From Holophagales bacterium (GTDB lineage: Bacteria > Acidobacteriota > Holophagae > Holophagales > Holophagaceae): 6,571 nucleotides of DNA. The notes under the pieces are model-generated. The model had not been told where the DNA came from. It searched no databases and saw only the letters and a program-made list of their open reading frames with translations. The stretch spans positions 1 to 6,571 of the forward strand of contig JAITFL010000005.1 in the NCBI GenBank assembly GCA_031281385.1, written 5' to 3'. Positions 6,104 through 6,571 of the stretch are shown here, one piece after another (the stretch's first letter is position 1; every line of letters begins with the position of its first letter). The position numbers and the translations under genes were made by a program.

Positions 6104-6571
6104 TTAATCGTTCATGCACTGAATGTACAGCCCCTGCAGGCTCTCGGTGGTAAACTCGCCATTTGTCTTTTCCGCCACCAGCTTGCCGCGCCTCATTATG
6201 CCCGCGCGGTCGGCGATGTCTTTGACCCTGTGGATGTCGTGCGTCGAAATGAGCATGGTCTTGCCCGATTGCTTCAACGACAGCACTAGGTCAATGAAGT
6301 CCTTTGACGCTTTGGGGTCTAGGCCGGAAGTCGGCTCGTCCATGATGATTACTGGCGTGTCGCGCAGCAGGGCTATAGCCAGGCCGAGTTTCTGGCGCAT
6401 GCCTTTGGAAAAAGTTTTGACTTTTGAATGGATCACGCCCTCGTCTAGGCCCACTCTGTCCAGCAGGCTGCGGCAGCCGTCCATGGTGCAGGGCTTGCCT
6501 GAAAGATCCGCAAAAAATTTGAGGTTCTGTCTGGCGGTCAGCACGCCATAGAGCATGACGTTTTCTGAAAT
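6104..6571 (-). CDS. ABC transporter ATP-binding protein, C-terminal part (cut by window edge)
   Basis: The cytoplasmic nucleotide-binding subunit of an ABC transporter, which hydrolyses ATP to drive transport through a partner membrane protein not seen here. Only the last 155 residues lie in the window; the start and Walker A are beyond 6571. The visible part opens at the Q-loop region (ISENVMLYGVLTARQNL, with glutamate apparently at the usual Q position). The signature helix FSKGMRQKLGLA, Walker B VIIMDEP, D-loop SGLD and switch histidine in ISTHD follow, then a short C-terminal tail. SKGMRQ-type signatures and an EN..LY Q-loop are typical of ATPases paired with ABC-2 type permeases (GldA/NatA-like), often exporters. 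That pairing is inference. Downstream, after about 149 bp, comes the methyltransferase; no clear terminator is seen in the gap. The substrate is unknown. Confidence 0.92.
   Translation of the reverse strand: MSENVMLYGVLTARQNLKFFADLSGKPCTMDGCRSLLDRVGLDEGVIHSKVKTFSKGMRQKLGLAIALLRDTPVIIMDEPTSGLDPKASKDFIDLVLSLKQSGKTMLISTHDIHRVKDIADRAGIMRRGKLVAEKTNGEFTTESLQGLYIQCMND

Noticed and set aside
1..6571. CRISPR array or defence island
   Set aside because: No regularly spaced repeats of 23-40 bp and no cas, restriction, toxin-antitoxin or other defence motifs. The only regular repeats are the 10-bp units at 401-441, too short and without spacers.

Overview
The window is bacterial chromosomal DNA of medium-to-high GC, judged by eye. 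It shows Shine-Dalgarno-led starts, intrinsic terminators, a Sec-type signal peptide and no introns. The lineage cannot be fixed from sequence alone. The large secreted protease belongs to a zinc metalloprotease family (DUF5117/DUF5118/DUF4953 type) that I associate with Acidobacteriota, Bacteroidota and Armatimonadota (Fimbriimonadia). The last is a guess, not a result.

Left part (1-2392): an integrase locus. A single plus-strand tyrosine recombinase gene (450-1727) lies between long stretches without convincing genes (1-449 and 1728-2392). These stretches hold a palindromic interspersed repeat built around CGCCGTGGGG. There is one good copy on each side of the integrase, in inverted orientation, and a degenerate third copy further left. 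A run of 10-bp repeats (GTGAACATGT type) sits just upstream of the integrase ribosome binding site. I found no tRNA, no excisionase gene, no cargo gene and no transposase, so this is either a solitary integrase, an element remnant, or one end of an element that continues to the left.

Boundary (2393-2470): two adjacent hairpins. One is followed by a U-tract when read leftward, the other when read rightward. They separate the integrase side from the convergent minus-strand genes.

Right part (2479-6571): three minus-strand genes. In transcription order they are an ABC transporter ATPase (upstream part cut by the window edge), a class I SAM-dependent methyltransferase, and an exported zinc metalloprotease with a metzincin-like HEVGHTLGLRH site and a Met-turn. 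The gaps are about 149 and 128 bp, so they need not form one operon. The methyltransferase has its own candidate promoter, overlapped by an AT-rich inverted repeat. Nothing seen ties the three genes to a common pathway.

I found no CRISPR array, rRNA, tRNA or recognisable defence system. The least explained signals are the palindromic repeats around the integrase, the 10-bp repeats at its start, and the inverted repeat in front of the methyltransferase.
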